Assembly: GCF_037975245.1 (NCBI RefSeq)
Contig: NC_092574.1
Span: 18,508,713 to 18,572,712, forward strand
DNA: 64,000 bases
DNA from: Apostichopus japonicus
Lineage: Eukaryota > Echinodermata > Holothuroidea > Aspidochirotida > Stichopodidae
Direction: 5' to 3'
A program made the position numbers and the translations under genes. Positions 16,609-33,647 of the stretch are shown here, piece by piece. Position 1 is the stretch's first letter, and each line of letters begins with the position of its first letter. The notes below the pieces were generated by a model that saw nothing but the letters and a program-made list of their open reading frames with translations, was not told the origin of the DNA and searched no databases.

Positions 16609-16648
16609 AGTTGTAATCAGCCAGGGTAGTTAGTTTAATAAGTGTCAT

Positions 16649-16654
16649 AATAAA
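16649..16654 (+). terminator. Candidate poly(A) signal of the transposase
   Basis: AATAAA 41 bases after the stop codon of the HIRAN-like exon. Its position just past 16608 rather than past 15887 supports the longer spliced transcript. Confidence 0.5.
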
Positions 16655-18482
16655 CTGGCTTTGTCCATTGTTATAGATTGATGTGTAAAAGAAAAGCCCA
16701 TGTTACGTTTGATTTCTAATAACTAATTTATTTAGTTATTGGTAATAATTGGTAATAACTAATAGATTTCTATACTGGTGTATTCAAATTGATTATCTCC
16801 ATTAATGTAAAATAGTATAAAAAAAAAAAGTAAAAATGCCCAATCTTTTCTTTCTTCATTTTCTTTTTTTCCTCAATCTTTTCTCTTTTTTTCCTCAATT
16901 TTCTGTTTTCTTATTTTTATTTTTGTAACTTTATGTATGTTAACTTGTCTTGACTAATTCTTTTGTCTACATTTTTCAACATATATTTGGAGGAAAACGT
17001 ATTGCACTTCACTTTTTCTCCTTTTCCACACATTAGATCTTTGGTAGTTTTCATTGAAATAGATATAATACCATGATTATTTGATTACATGTATGTATTG
17101 AATTCTTGTTTAAAATGAACTTATCTTTTGTGTTGGAAATAAACAGTTTCATTGTCATTGTCATTTAGTAAGGACAATGTATGGTTACATTTGTTTAGTT
17201 TTTTGATTTGTTTCAGTGGACAGGTTATGACACCAAAGTCAAATGAGTTATATCAGCAGTCCAAGCGAGAGGGGAATGGAAGATAACCTTCATTCATAAA
17301 TACTTATAATGGTTTCCTGCATTGTGATTGGTTTAGCAATCATAACCTGTCCACTGAATTATGTTTGGTTCCTAATTTCCTGATCCTGTCAAGTCTAATT
17401 ATACAGCAAGCTTATACCTCATTTTGTTAGCAGTGAGCACTGTCAATGGTATCATTTATTTTTGTTATGGAATTTTATCTGCAATCAAATGTTATGATAT
17501 TGCAACAAACTGAAATTTGAAAAAAAAAGCAAATAAAAGTTCAAGCACAGAAGGAAGTTGTTGCACAGTTTTTTGGCCTAGACTGACACTCATCACTATT
17601 GTTGTCCTGTTTGTGCTGCTTGCTGGTCAAAAAGCAATTGACTATTTCTACAGCAAAGACATCGTGATGCTGAGTCTACAATTTTTTTTAAAAGACATAG
17701 AATTTTATCATTTAAAAACAAAGCAGGCGGCCTCTAAAAAAGGAGTGGGTGGTGACACTACATATGAATTTTTTAAGTTGGCCTAATAATTGATCTGAAA
17801 CAAAGAAATAGTTTTTAAAATTGCATGAAATGAAACACAAAACCATGATAATATGAAACATCAAACTCACACAACTATCTACCGGCCTAGGCCTATATAC
17901 CATCTAAATAAACTTACGGCTTACTATGAACGTTACACTAGAGGCAGTGTCAAAAGGCATCATCAAAACTTATGCACATTGTCAGTTATATGAACAGACT
18001 TACAAATGTTGGAAAGTGAAACACAATTTGCTAACTTTGAATATAAAACATTGACATACAAATGACACACCCTTTTCCTGGTAATTTGTCTAGAGGTACC
18101 CTCAAACTCAAAGAAATCACTTGAGGCATGCAGAACCGTAGCAAACTAGGCTCAAACGTGAAATACATTATTATCTGATGTAACATTGTAGGAGACACTA
18201 TTTTCAATGTTGGCATAGGTCCCGGGGGTGGGTCGTACAACTGACAAGTGCATTCAATATGCCACATTAATATTTCGCTAAACTGGTATGCATAGCTATA
18301 CACACTAAACGCTGTTAAACTTCTCTGACGATTTTAGTACTAAATTGCAACTTATATAAGTTAGACATTAATTTTAAGTCCACCAATTTCCGTAAATTTG
18401 GTAAGCCATCATAATATAGGATGAACTTTACCATAATGGTGAATAACTCATTGCAAAACTTAAAAAATATACCGCCATTTTT
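16655..18482. other. 3' part of the transposon, no further gene supported
   Basis: AT-rich DNA with pyrimidine tracts (about 16840-16930) and the small inverted-repeat element at 17212-17358. An open frame at 17517-17786 starts only at TTG, has no splice context and no recognisable domain. No second transposon gene is supported. Confidence 0.5.
17212..17358. mobile_element. Small inverted-repeat element nested in the transposon
   Basis: Perfect 19-bp inverted repeats, TTCAGTGGACAGGTTATGA at 17212-17230 and its complement at 17340-17358, flank 109 bases without coding capacity. This is the form of a very short MITE or a hairpin. No target duplication is evident. Confidence 0.55.
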
Positions 18483-18500
18483 TTTACGCGGAACTCGGGT
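18483..18500 (-). repeat. Subterminal inverted repeat, right arm
   Basis: Exact reverse complement of 12141-12158, lying about 185 bases inside the right end. The left arm lies about 410 bases inside the left end, so the spacing is asymmetric. Confidence 0.85.
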
Positions 18501-18687
18501 CATTACGCGCTATTCATGCACTTACTATTTAAAGTTCGTCCAAGTTTACTCTCTTACCAAAGCATAAAAAATTAATTCAAACCTCACATCTAACAGCACA
18601 TTAGTTCGTAAGTTTACCACTTCGACTGGTTCCGGCAATCTTTTATTTTGAGTACGATCGGCGATCTTTTGTCGCGGAACCCATGTA

Positions 18688-19726
18688 CAATTAAAAATAT
18701 ATATATATATAATTTACGTTTTCATATATTTCTTTTTAACGCAACCGTTTTAATTGTTTTATTGGAGGAAACGAAAGTGGCCGGAAGTACTTCTCCACTA
18801 AATGCACCATTGATTTTATAATTCTTTCTTTCTCGTTCTATTTTTTGGTTTTTGTATTTATTTCTAATATTTTTTAGCCAATGCTTACTTAATAGGGTTG
18901 ATATATAAATATATACACATATGATATATCTACACCCACTGTGGTTGAATTAACAGTACGATAAATACATCTTAATAATCTCATATATTTTTTTCCCCAA
19001 TATCTTGTATTTTATTGGTTTATTATTAAATAATAATAATAATGTTTAATATTATTGCAAAACGTTAGACATTAAATTTAAATTTAAATTCATGAAGTAA
19101 AAATACCTCGACCACTTCTAACTATAATGATTTCCATTTTAGTTCGCCTGTTACGAGGGGGTATGGGGGAGGGGGAGGGACTGCACGGGATAAAGGAGTT
19201 TTAAAGTGAGTAGATTGGAGTACGGAAACCTTATGACATATTTCGTCTTCATAGTTTGCAACTTTATGGATATTTTTATTATAAATTTAGGAATTTATCA
19301 ACATGATATGACTGCGATCGTTTTACCTTAACCTGTCGGAATGATCTACCCCATTAGATATTTCTACTTAATTACGTAGTAATATCTAATGCTTTGATCT
19401 GGTCTGATCTGCCAGTGACGGATTGACCTAAACGCTTATATACTGACCCGGGACCGATATGTAGCTGGGTCCGAGGCGTAGAAGGCGTCGCCAACCTGCT
19501 GAGGCACCGAAGGCGTCGATTTGCTCTCGGTCGACAATGGTGCTATAGTTTCGACCGAGGCGCCAAATGCACCGTTTATTTCATGGCCCACATGTCGCTT
19601 CTTGATTACTCATGACGACAATTCTGCTAAACCTTATCAACTGAATTTTCTTACAAAAACTGGGAAAATTATGATATATATATATATATGTAGTAGTATA
19701 TATGTATATATATATATATATAAATA

Positions 19727-19793
<67 letters not shown>

Positions 19794-20416
19794 ACTGATC
19801 TCATCAATGCGCGTTATCCAACATCGTCTCACTCTCATTGGTATCAGTCTGTCTCTGTTGCGATATTTTTGGACTCTTTTGCTTGAAAGTTTTAACTAAA
19901 CATCTAAACCTTTCTCTCTGTTAAGGTCCATAAAAATAGTACTACTTTATCTGTCATCGATATTACGTAAAGAAATGAACACCGTTTTCGTATAAGCGTA
20001 ATGTTTGGTGACGTCATAGTGATCGTGACGTATGTATACCATTGTATCATATGGCAGTCTCACATTGATCGTAGTATATAGATCAAATTTTTTAAATTTA
20101 CTCAAAGAAGGAATCGTTTTCTTTTTCTTAATCTGTGCGAACAAAAAAAAAGCATGTCTGACTATAGAAAAACACAAAGGCCTACAACTCAAACAAAACA
20201 GGTTTTCTTTTATTGATTTTGTGTGTCTTTGTTTTTTGTTGTTTAACGTTGGCTATTTTTATAACATATTCCCGGTCTTCTGAACAGATTTGCATGAGAT
20301 CCAGAATGTTCATGATAATACTGAGCTTATTTCTCTCTGTAATTTACTAAACTAGCTAAAAGGGTTTTTTCTTCCTTCTTCTTTCTCTGATTACCGATGA
20401 CGTATTTGCGAACTAC
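18688..20416. other. 1.7 kb spacer between transposon and duplication copy 2
   Basis: AT-rich DNA with no exon I can support. There is a small G-rich patch at about 19158-19185 and a GC-richer stretch at about 19450-19570 whose open frame runs on into a TA microsatellite. If the duplication is a simple tandem one, this spacer is the left end of the repeated unit and should also exist left of the window. Confidence 0.5.
19672..19792. repeat. TA dinucleotide microsatellite
   Basis: Interrupted (TA)n, about 120 bases; the open frames over it are artefacts. Confidence 0.92.
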
Positions 20417-22900
20417 TGAACTTAAATTTGTCAATCGTATAACAGATCAAATTCTTAAATTCTTTGGTCAACGAATGCGTTTAATATAAACATCGATTTC
20501 CTGCAGTATAGGGGGCAGGAGGGGGAGGGGGCTTGTTATTTTGGATTAAAATAGCTTATGCCTTGCCAGTCATAAGAGTGTGCAAAAATTCCCCCACTCT
20601 AACGGATTTTGCTATTTTTTTAAACAAAGAAGTCCCTTTAGATGGAATTAAAAAACCTTCCAAGACCTCCCCCCCCCCAAATAACCCCTCCCCTGGGTGG
20701 ATTTTAAATGAACTTACAGGAAATATTCCGCTGCAACTCCATTGGTAGTCGTTCGCTGAATTTTGCTGTTAAACTGTTAATTTGATCGTTTTCATTAGTT
20801 TATCATTTTGACTTTTCTTTTACTTTACTTGTTACTGTCATAACTAAGGGTTATTTAAACCTAGTGGTAAATGCATATGTTGCTTTAAATAGTACTATTA
20901 TTGTCACTATTCGTTATGAGACTATTCGGATTTTTGTTTTAAATTAAATTACATTAAATGTAAAAGTTTCACTTTTATGAGCAAGGTTATTTTTTGATAT
21001 GACCGAATTTACTTAATTAATTAATTATTACTCTTATCGTTATCACTGTATCATCATCTGTGTATATTGTATAAAGTTATATCAAATTGCCCAAAAAACC
21101 CTGAAAATAACCGGTTAAGAACAAACTTGCAATTGCTTTCAAGAATTTACTTTATTATCGAACAATCAGAATATAAATTGTAAAAATTCTAAATTCATAT
21201 TACATAACACTTGTAGATGACCGTTAACGGTACACAAATACTTGAATATTATATATCGTATTTATATACCGGTAGTTTACTCAGCATAGATAGTTGTAAC
21301 TATTAATTTAAAAGCAAAAAAAATTGTAAAAATCCTTCAACCGGTATTGTGTTCTAATACAAAATAAAATGGTATTTAACTGTTACCCCTCCATGAGTTT
21401 TTGTCCTTATTAAATGCTTATCAGAAGCACAGACAGATCCATTGTAGTCGGAGCCAGTTTGGGGAGAAAGGGAGGGGGGGGGGGGAAACGCCACAGGCTC
21501 TCAGTTTTCTATAAAAAAAAAATATCAAGAAGACCCCTTGTGGGCTTGTCATGAAAAAAGTCCATTTCTTTTCGGTAAAAAAACCCTTTCTGTGTGTGTG
21601 TGCGTGCGTTTGTTTTCTATCTGACCGAGGACTTGAACAAAAGAATTCCAGGTCCTCGGTTGTGATTTCTAAAGAATCACCACGTCCTCGGAAGAATTCT
21701 ATTGTATGGGGTATTGTTAAGGTTAGGGATTTGAACAATGGAAAATACAATGGGGTCCTCGGTTGGAATGTAATACAAACATGTGTGTGCGTGTGTGTGT
21801 AAAGGAACAAATCAGTATTGAAAAGTAAACCCCTCAGATACTTGGAAGTTTCCATTTCCTTTTGATGTAACTTTAAGGTTTGTCCTCTCAAATCTATAAG
21901 TCTCGTGTCCCACAGCCTCTCGAAGCAATATGCTAAAAGATATAAACTATTGGTTCACAATGCCGCAAAATGTTAGTAAGAATTTCTCCACTTTATTAAT
22001 CCGTCGGGTTGCTGCAATATTGTACTATTTTAGCAATTCTTTAGTGAAGTCAAGCCTGTCCTTCTGACACATATATAGCACAGCTGCCTCTCAGTCAGTC
22101 AGTGCACCTCCCCCTCCCCCCCCCCCCAACCCCACCCCCAACTTCCATTCTTATTTTCCGCAAGAACCATCTGGTGAGCACGCACACTCATAAACACCAA
22201 CACGAACTCATACAAACCTGTTTTTGAACATTCATGCAGATGAAGGGAATGAATATCTATATGAGATTACACTAGAACAAAGTTATAAATGCTAGAAGCA
22301 GTTGTCGATGTTTTATCCGTAAAAATGTTGATTTCTTTCTCAATATACGGGGACCAACCCCCCCCCCACACCCCTCCCCCATGGATATAACTGAAACAAA
22401 ATCCTTTCTATAATACATGAGGAGTACCTGCAGTAACGATGACTTGTAACTTCAAAATGTTTAATATCTATATACGTGTACGTGATTTGGAGAGGAAGGA
22501 GCCGTTTTTGAAACATTTTCATGAAACATAAATCTAGGGGAAGACATGTTTACAATGTTTAGATAAGTAAAAATTGAAAATAATGGAATGGGTAAAAACA
22601 ACTTTGCGACAAAACTAATTAAATGAGCTAGACGAGAAGTACTATATTTTGTGACAAGAAAAAAAAACCGCAATTGGTTTCTTTAAAATGGATTGCAAAT
22701 TTACAATACCTTTAAGCAATGCCACGTAAATCGAATTTCTCAATAAGTAAGGCGTTATATGATATTACCTAGGTATAATGTGATTGCATGATAATATATT
22801 TCCTCTACCTATGGATCTGGGGGGGGGGGAATTGCCATTATGGTCGATGATGGTAGCTTTTATGTAGCATCTCGGTGTAACGAATTAACCGAGACATAAT

Positions 22901-23181
22901 GCTTCAGTGCGCATGGGTGCACCTCAGCACGCTGCGGACTGGCGGCCCCCTGTAAGCTTCAGTGCACTGGAATGCACCTCAGAACGCTGCGGACTGGCAG
23001 CCCCCTGTATGCTTCAGTGCACTGGGTGCACCTCAGCACGCTGCGGACTGGCGGCCCCCTGTATGCTCCAGTGCACTGGGGTGCACCTCAGAACGCTGCG
23101 GACTGGCAGCCCCCTGTATGCTTCAGTGCACTGGGTGCACCTCAGCACGCTGTGGACTGGCGGCCCCCTGTATGCTCCTGT
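22901..23181 (+). repeat. 54-55 bp satellite array, five units (copy 2)
   Basis: Identical in unit number and spacing to the array at 2485-2765, at +20416. The unchanged copy number in a tandem repeat supports a recent origin of the segmental duplication, or an assembly duplicate. Confidence 0.93.
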
Positions 23182-23206
23182 GTACAAAACAGATTTGATT
23201 TTTAAG

Positions 23207-23396
23207 AAAAAGTCGCCCAGGAAAGAACCTGGGCACGAAAACCAAACTACCGAACGACTGATCCGCTCTCAACCCAGTCCCCTTGCATCGGGACTGTGAC
23301 TGTGTGATCATCGTCGGGTGTGCATCACCATTCCCCTCGAAACGGAACAGATACTACACATGATCTTAGCCAACACTGAGGAGGAGAACATCATGC
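23207..23396 (-). ncRNA. U2-snRNA-like sequence (copy 2)
   Basis: Duplicate of the U2-like sequence at 2791-2980, with the U2 core at 23383-23344 on the minus strand and the same two hairpins and T-run. No difference from copy 1 was seen in the core. Confidence 0.45.
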
Positions 23397-24710
23397 TACA
23401 CATGATGCTTGCTAAAAAAAAGTTTATCAAAAAGTGCAACTTGCTTTGATTCCATGCAGATCACATTAGGCATACAATTTTATTATTTAATCTGTTTTTT
23501 CGTGGGGGGGGGGGGGGGGGTTGGGGTTGTTTTTGTATTTGTTTGGTAAGTGTTGTCCTCTCGCTTTAGAATTGCCTGGGAGTTGAGGAGAGGTGCTTGT
23601 GAGTGGGGTATTTCAGGAGTGCGTTTGGATCTCTTCTTGATTATGTCACTGATTGATTGGTCACTGAACACACAACAGTGAAAATAATCAGATCATGAAA
23701 AGTATTCACTTTTTTTGGCAGTAATTATTTGATAAAACCTCAAAATCTACTTTACGCTACTTTTTGGGCATAATCAGATTTAATAATACTGGGAAGGATT
23801 CTAAGGAAAGAGAGAGCGCGGGTATCAAAAATAGTAGAAAAAGAATACTTTAGACAAAAAATGCCAAAAATACAAACCAAATAAAAAAGAGATTGTCGCT
23901 TTTTTTTCCAGTTTTTTAACATTTAATTTACTAGGAACAATTGGAACATGCATACAACGGTCTTTTGAAGACTCAAATCTGTTGATGTTGATCAATTGGT
24001 CAAAAAATATTTGGCACCATTTTAATTGTCATCAGAATTGGTTCCAAATTTAGCTGAATTTTGTTTAAATGACTATGATGAAAGGAACAAATAACCCGAA
24101 GGGTGTAGCAGTACTTAGCTTATTAAAGTTTGAACATGGGTGACCATTATTCGACAATCTAGCATATTGGGGGGGGGTAGGGCAATACCGATGACCTTTA
24201 AGGAACAATGGCAGTGTACTTTCACGAGTACAGAGACCTTTTCCATTCTCATTGCTTGGATACCTTGGTATATACGGGGAAATAACTCACTGATTTTATG
24301 TGGCATTGACTTGCAGCCTTATGAATTCGCGACCCCCCCCCCCCTAACCTCTATCGATGTCCCTACCCTAGCCCTCCCATCACTCCTATGCCCACCTCTC
24401 CATTATGTACAAAATATAAGTGATATAATTATACATATTGTATATTAAAAATCCTTCTTTTAATGCATGCAGAGTCGATAATCTGGTGAACTCTCTTGAA
24501 CTGTAGAACTTTAACAGCAGAAGAATTCCACAAAAAGTATATGACAGCGTTGACTATTGATTAGAGCATGGATATTGATAATGATATGTTCTTAAAAACC
24601 ATCATCTATGACAACGGTCCGCCAAACTATCCGATACGACCCAAATTAAAGCTGGTGGCTAGTTTTTTCCAGACGTCGATTCTGAGTGGTGGGGTCTGGT
24701 GGGCCGTGTT

Positions 24711-29519
<4,809 letters not shown>

Positions 29520-30580
29520 TCTCTGTTATTCCCTCAAATATAAGATTTCAGTACACTGTTTTGCAAACCTGCCAATAATTTGGTTATTACCTTCCCGAAT
29601 CACAAAATGATGTTCGTCGTGGCATGTGTATAGGCCTATGCACATCCTCTTATCTGCTAGGTATTGTACAAAGATGTTTCAGTCGTAGAGTACCTCGGCA
29701 TAATTGCTCATCGCGAGAATAACGTTGCTACGCAACCAGCTCTCCCCATATCTGTGTTTTACCAGTAATCAAATAGATTCCGCCTAAGTATATTGACAGA
29801 CGACATGCGCAACGAATGACGCGCTTGCGTGTTATATCTGCCTCACATCGGCTGACTTACATAGAATCGATAATCAGTTCAGTTGTAAGCTCTCCCATGC
29901 ACAAGAACTTGTCAAGTGCGCGCTCGGAATGAAAGATGTTAGAGTATTATTTTCCTCGTTTAAACGTTCAAAGTTTTTGTATGTAATTGTTTTCAATTTA
30001 CAGTTTCATAACTTTGGTTGATTAAATGCATGTATCTGTGTGTTTTGGTGGGGTGCATGGGGGGGGGAGCACCACTTCAATAAAAATCAGAAGTTGGTCT
30101 CAAATCGATAGCACCGTCGGCCTCAAATCGGAATCGAAATCACCCACCGTAATTTTACACCCCATCAACCCAGCAGCATGAAAGTACAAGAATCCAAAAT
30201 AGGAAAAGAAAAGAAGAATACCAAAACGATGACCCTTTTTTTGTTCGGAGGTGGGAAAAAAACGGTCCATTTCGTCTTCATTTCCCAAATTTTATGCATA
30301 TGGATCATTGGTCCTATTTTTTGGTTTTGGTTTTGTAAATGACATTGCTGCTATTGTGGTCTGCAAGTATTATGTTCCTTTAAATTCATGGTAGATTCAG
30401 GTTTTCCCCTTCAGTTCTAATGGCGGTTGGGGAAGGGGACACCACGGGAAGATTCAGCGTGTGAAAGCAAAAAATAAACAAAAATAAGACAAGAAACCCC
30501 CCCCCCCAAAAAAAAAAAAAAAAAAAAAAACTTAATAGTTTTTATGAATTTATTTCGATAGCAGACTGAGACAAAAAAAT

Positions 30581-30739
30581 GTAGTAAATAAAATTTTAGT
30601 AAATAAATTTTAGTAAATAAATTTTAGTAAATACATTTTAGTAAATACATTTTAGTAAATAAATTTTCTAAATAAATTTTAGTAAATAAATTTAAGTAAA
30701 TAAGTTTTAGTAAATAAATTTTAGTAAATAAATTTTGGG
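30581..30739. repeat. 14-bp minisatellite (copy 2)
   Basis: Same array, same number of units as 10145-10303, at +20436. Confidence 0.93.
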
Positions 30740-30809
30740 AAAAAGTTTTGGATTTTCAACAAAAACAAAGTTAACATGACACTCAATTATTATTATTTTT
30801 TTTTAAATG

Positions 30810-31689
30810 TTAGAGAAAGGAAAAGGAATGTTTCTTCGAGATTCGGGTAGAAGAGACCGTTTGGAAGATTTCCGGGACCCGTTCGGTTATCTCGGTGTGA
30901 AGATCGCGGTGATTCAACGGTATGTCGATGTTGACGGTTTCGGCGATGTCGTTGCCTATTTCAGCGAAACATTCAGAGACGGCAGGAGCGGGCTCGTCCA
31001 GATGGATGTTAGCGGCGTCACCGGTAGCCAGTGTTGCCTCAGTGATGCCGACGGCAGAAGAAGGCAAGCTGATGGAGGAAGCAGTGGATGAGATGTGAGG
31101 CTGACGGAGGAGGCTGGAGATGGCGAGAGTATATGAGATGAGAAGTCGGTGGATGTCAGAACCGTCTGATAAGTAAGTCAAGCGGGTCTTGTTTCAGCTC
31201 ATCTCTGATCCAGATGCACTGATGACGTCATCGTCGCGGAGCAGAGGTGTTATATAGCTCGGAGTTATGATGGATCTGCAAGAAAAGGTACAAACATGGT
31301 GAAGTAAATTTCGTTATGCTTAGAATTAAAAATGAACAAACGACTACTTCGCTTTGTGCAATTCGAGATTCGCCAGTAATCGTTGGACTTGGAGATCAAC
31401 TTCTCAACCACATGTAGCGATGCAGTATCTGATGACGTGCATCAGATTGGATAACATGTAGTTGACGGATGCGCCCATCGTATTGCCAATCAACACAGCC
31501 AGAATCTTGGTCTGTTCCCGAATCTCATTTGGTAACTCGGCTAGTTTCCACTTACAAGTTCGATGGATATGGAAAGGAAGATCGACTCTTGGGAGTTGAA
31601 TGCAACAGCTCTCCGGTTACGTGGGTCGTACAGTGTTCCACGAGAAGAGTGTAGTGGCACTGCGTCGACTGATTCGGTGCTTGTCCAAA
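30810..31689 (-). pseudogene. Coding-like minus-strand island (copy 2)
   Basis: Duplicate of 10374-11253. It has the same open segments and splice-like sites, with two substitutions seen (near 31367 and 31489); the second changes an Arg to a Gly codon in the middle segment. The frame changes of copy 1 are present here too, so any decay predates the duplication. Confidence 0.3.
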
Positions 31690-32165
31690 CTGTTAATTAG
31701 AAAGAGGTTTAAAATGTGTTTTTTTTTAAAGCTGTTGATTATCAAAGCATAATATTATTATTCTACGTGCTGATTAAACTTGTCTGAATAAAGTCTGAAG
31801 ACCGAGACCACACTCATAATTCTGTAATCAAGTTGTCATTGGCGTTCCATACTGTTGTGGGAGGCCTTTGATGTGGCATAGTATTAGTGGTTGCTGTCAG
31901 TGTCACAAATGTACTGTTAGCCTTTGTGGATGCTAGCTTCAAACGGCTTCAGTAATTACAGCGAACTAAAACAATATGGTTATGCAGCTAACCAGCTAAA
32001 TCACCGTAATTTATTAGTAAATAAAGCCACACTTTGTCCAACCTGAAGCCCGCGTGTATCATGGTTGAATAGAACCTAGGTCAGAGTAAGTTCACTAAGA
32101 AACGTGACAATAAAGTTGGCTTAACTTTAAGTTGCTTAGGAGTAGGACCAAGTAAGGTTAACCTA

Positions 32166-33647
32166 GGCTAGCTTAAAACTAATGTAGTGTAGGTTAGCCA
32201 TAGTCTGCACCATGTGCTAAGTAAGTCAGTTCAAAAGTGGACAACCGCTCCAGGACACCAGGGTAAAAGCGGCGTTCAAAGGTTAATTGACATTCCACAT
32301 CGGCGGACAATGTATATATAAATAATATTTAGTTTAACAGTTAAATCTCCAAACAACTCCCATAATTGTGAGTAATTTTACTCACAGAAAATCACTTCTG
32401 AACTTCAACAGCATTGCATTTTCCTTACATAGCCTAGTAATTGTCTGAGGGTGAAATGGTAAAAATTTGGAAGGGTTGTAGTCAAATATCAAGCTGAATG
32501 GGCACAGAATGAAGATTCAGTTCTGATAAATAGCAAACAAATTTAATCATTTTACTGCCAGCACAGTTTCAATAATTCTATTAAAATTTGTACATATTTT
32601 GTCTGTTCGCAAGGCATTCCTCTCACAAAAAGTTTTGGTCACTGCTAGTACCATGTTTTATTTGTCAGTACCTGTTGTTCATCCATTGCTTAGGGATACA
32701 TACTTGCCACATGCCTACTTGTACTACTAGGCCTTAGATTTACACTTTGTGCTGTACATGTTATGGAAGGTATCAAGTTGTGCAGCCACTTTAAATATCC
32801 AGTGTACCTTCTGAGAATATCCAGGACAAAGAGTTATGTAGCCAGCAGCGTTTGCTTTATTATGTCTTTCTGTTAGTATGTTATGTACAGTGACAGCAGT
32901 ATGTGTAGTTAAAATTAAAGTAGGCCCTCTGTACTAACTTAGCACTAATTACATTGCTTGTGTAGACATTAGTGATTTCTTAGATTGGCAACCTGTATGG
33001 TAAAATATAAATTTACCGAGCAGTTATTCATTGTTATTCTCTAGTGTTACCAAACATACCAAGTTTTGTTTTATCTAAGAAAAATATCACAATATTACAG
33101 GATGAAAATTCAGCAATATTTCTAATCCAGTCTTGATAACACTAAATGCCCACCTTCCTGAAGGTTTACAAGGACAAGTTGTTGCAACCTGAGTCAGAGG
33201 TCTAAGTTGAGGGATACCCAATCTCCTTTGTAAGCAGACATGTTTTATCATGGTTCCAATATGATATGGTACTAGATTAAAAAGTTAAAAGTGATTCCAT
33301 TCAATTCATAACATTTTGTTGCCATGTCATATTAATAATATTCCCATGCAAACAGCATTTTAGAAAGTTTCAAATTGAATTACTTCTCCTTCTGTATGGA
33401 AATTTATGCCACTTGACTGGTCAAAGTTAATGAACTAGATTGTTATGGGGCTTTTGTAGTAATTTTGAATTCAAATAGCCCTGAAAGCTTAACAAAAGTT
33501 TCTTTGAAATCTTGCAGCAGATACTGTATGAATTGCTGTCCTTAAAACGCTTTGTTTGTCTAAAAGTTCCAACTAATTTTTGAATTTGGTTTCATTACAA
33601 TAGTCGACTAATCATCCGTACATGTTGATGCCTCATGAATATTCATC
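32166..33647. other. Upstream region of NFXL1
   Basis: Unique DNA between the end of the duplication and the NFXL1 start codon. It should contain the promoter and 5' UTR of NFXL1, but no upstream exon, TATA box or CpG island is clear. An in-frame TGA at 33636-33638 precedes the ATG. Confidence 0.5.

Larger units (their letters stand above)
11730..18687 (+). mobile_element. Pogo/Tigger-type DNA transposon, ~6.96 kb
   Basis: The left end begins CAGTAGGTACATGGG directly after a TA. The right end is the inverted GTACATGGGTTCCGCG (18687-18672 read on the minus strand). Both ends then share ATCGCCGA after a short offset, giving imperfect terminal inverted repeats of about 45 bp. An 18-bp perfect subterminal inverted repeat lies at 12141-12158 and 18483-18500. 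The element encodes a DDE_1 transposase on the plus strand. Pogo-group elements insert at TA. The right terminus lacks the last ~6 bases expected from the left (CTACTG), so it is mutated or belonged to another copy; an alternative reading puts TA duplications at 11737-11738 and 18686-18687. Confidence 0.88.

Noticed and set aside
17517-17786. 89-codon frame with a hydrophobic stretch in the transposon
   Set aside because: It starts only at TTG, ends in AT-rich DNA, and no splice site or family supports it.
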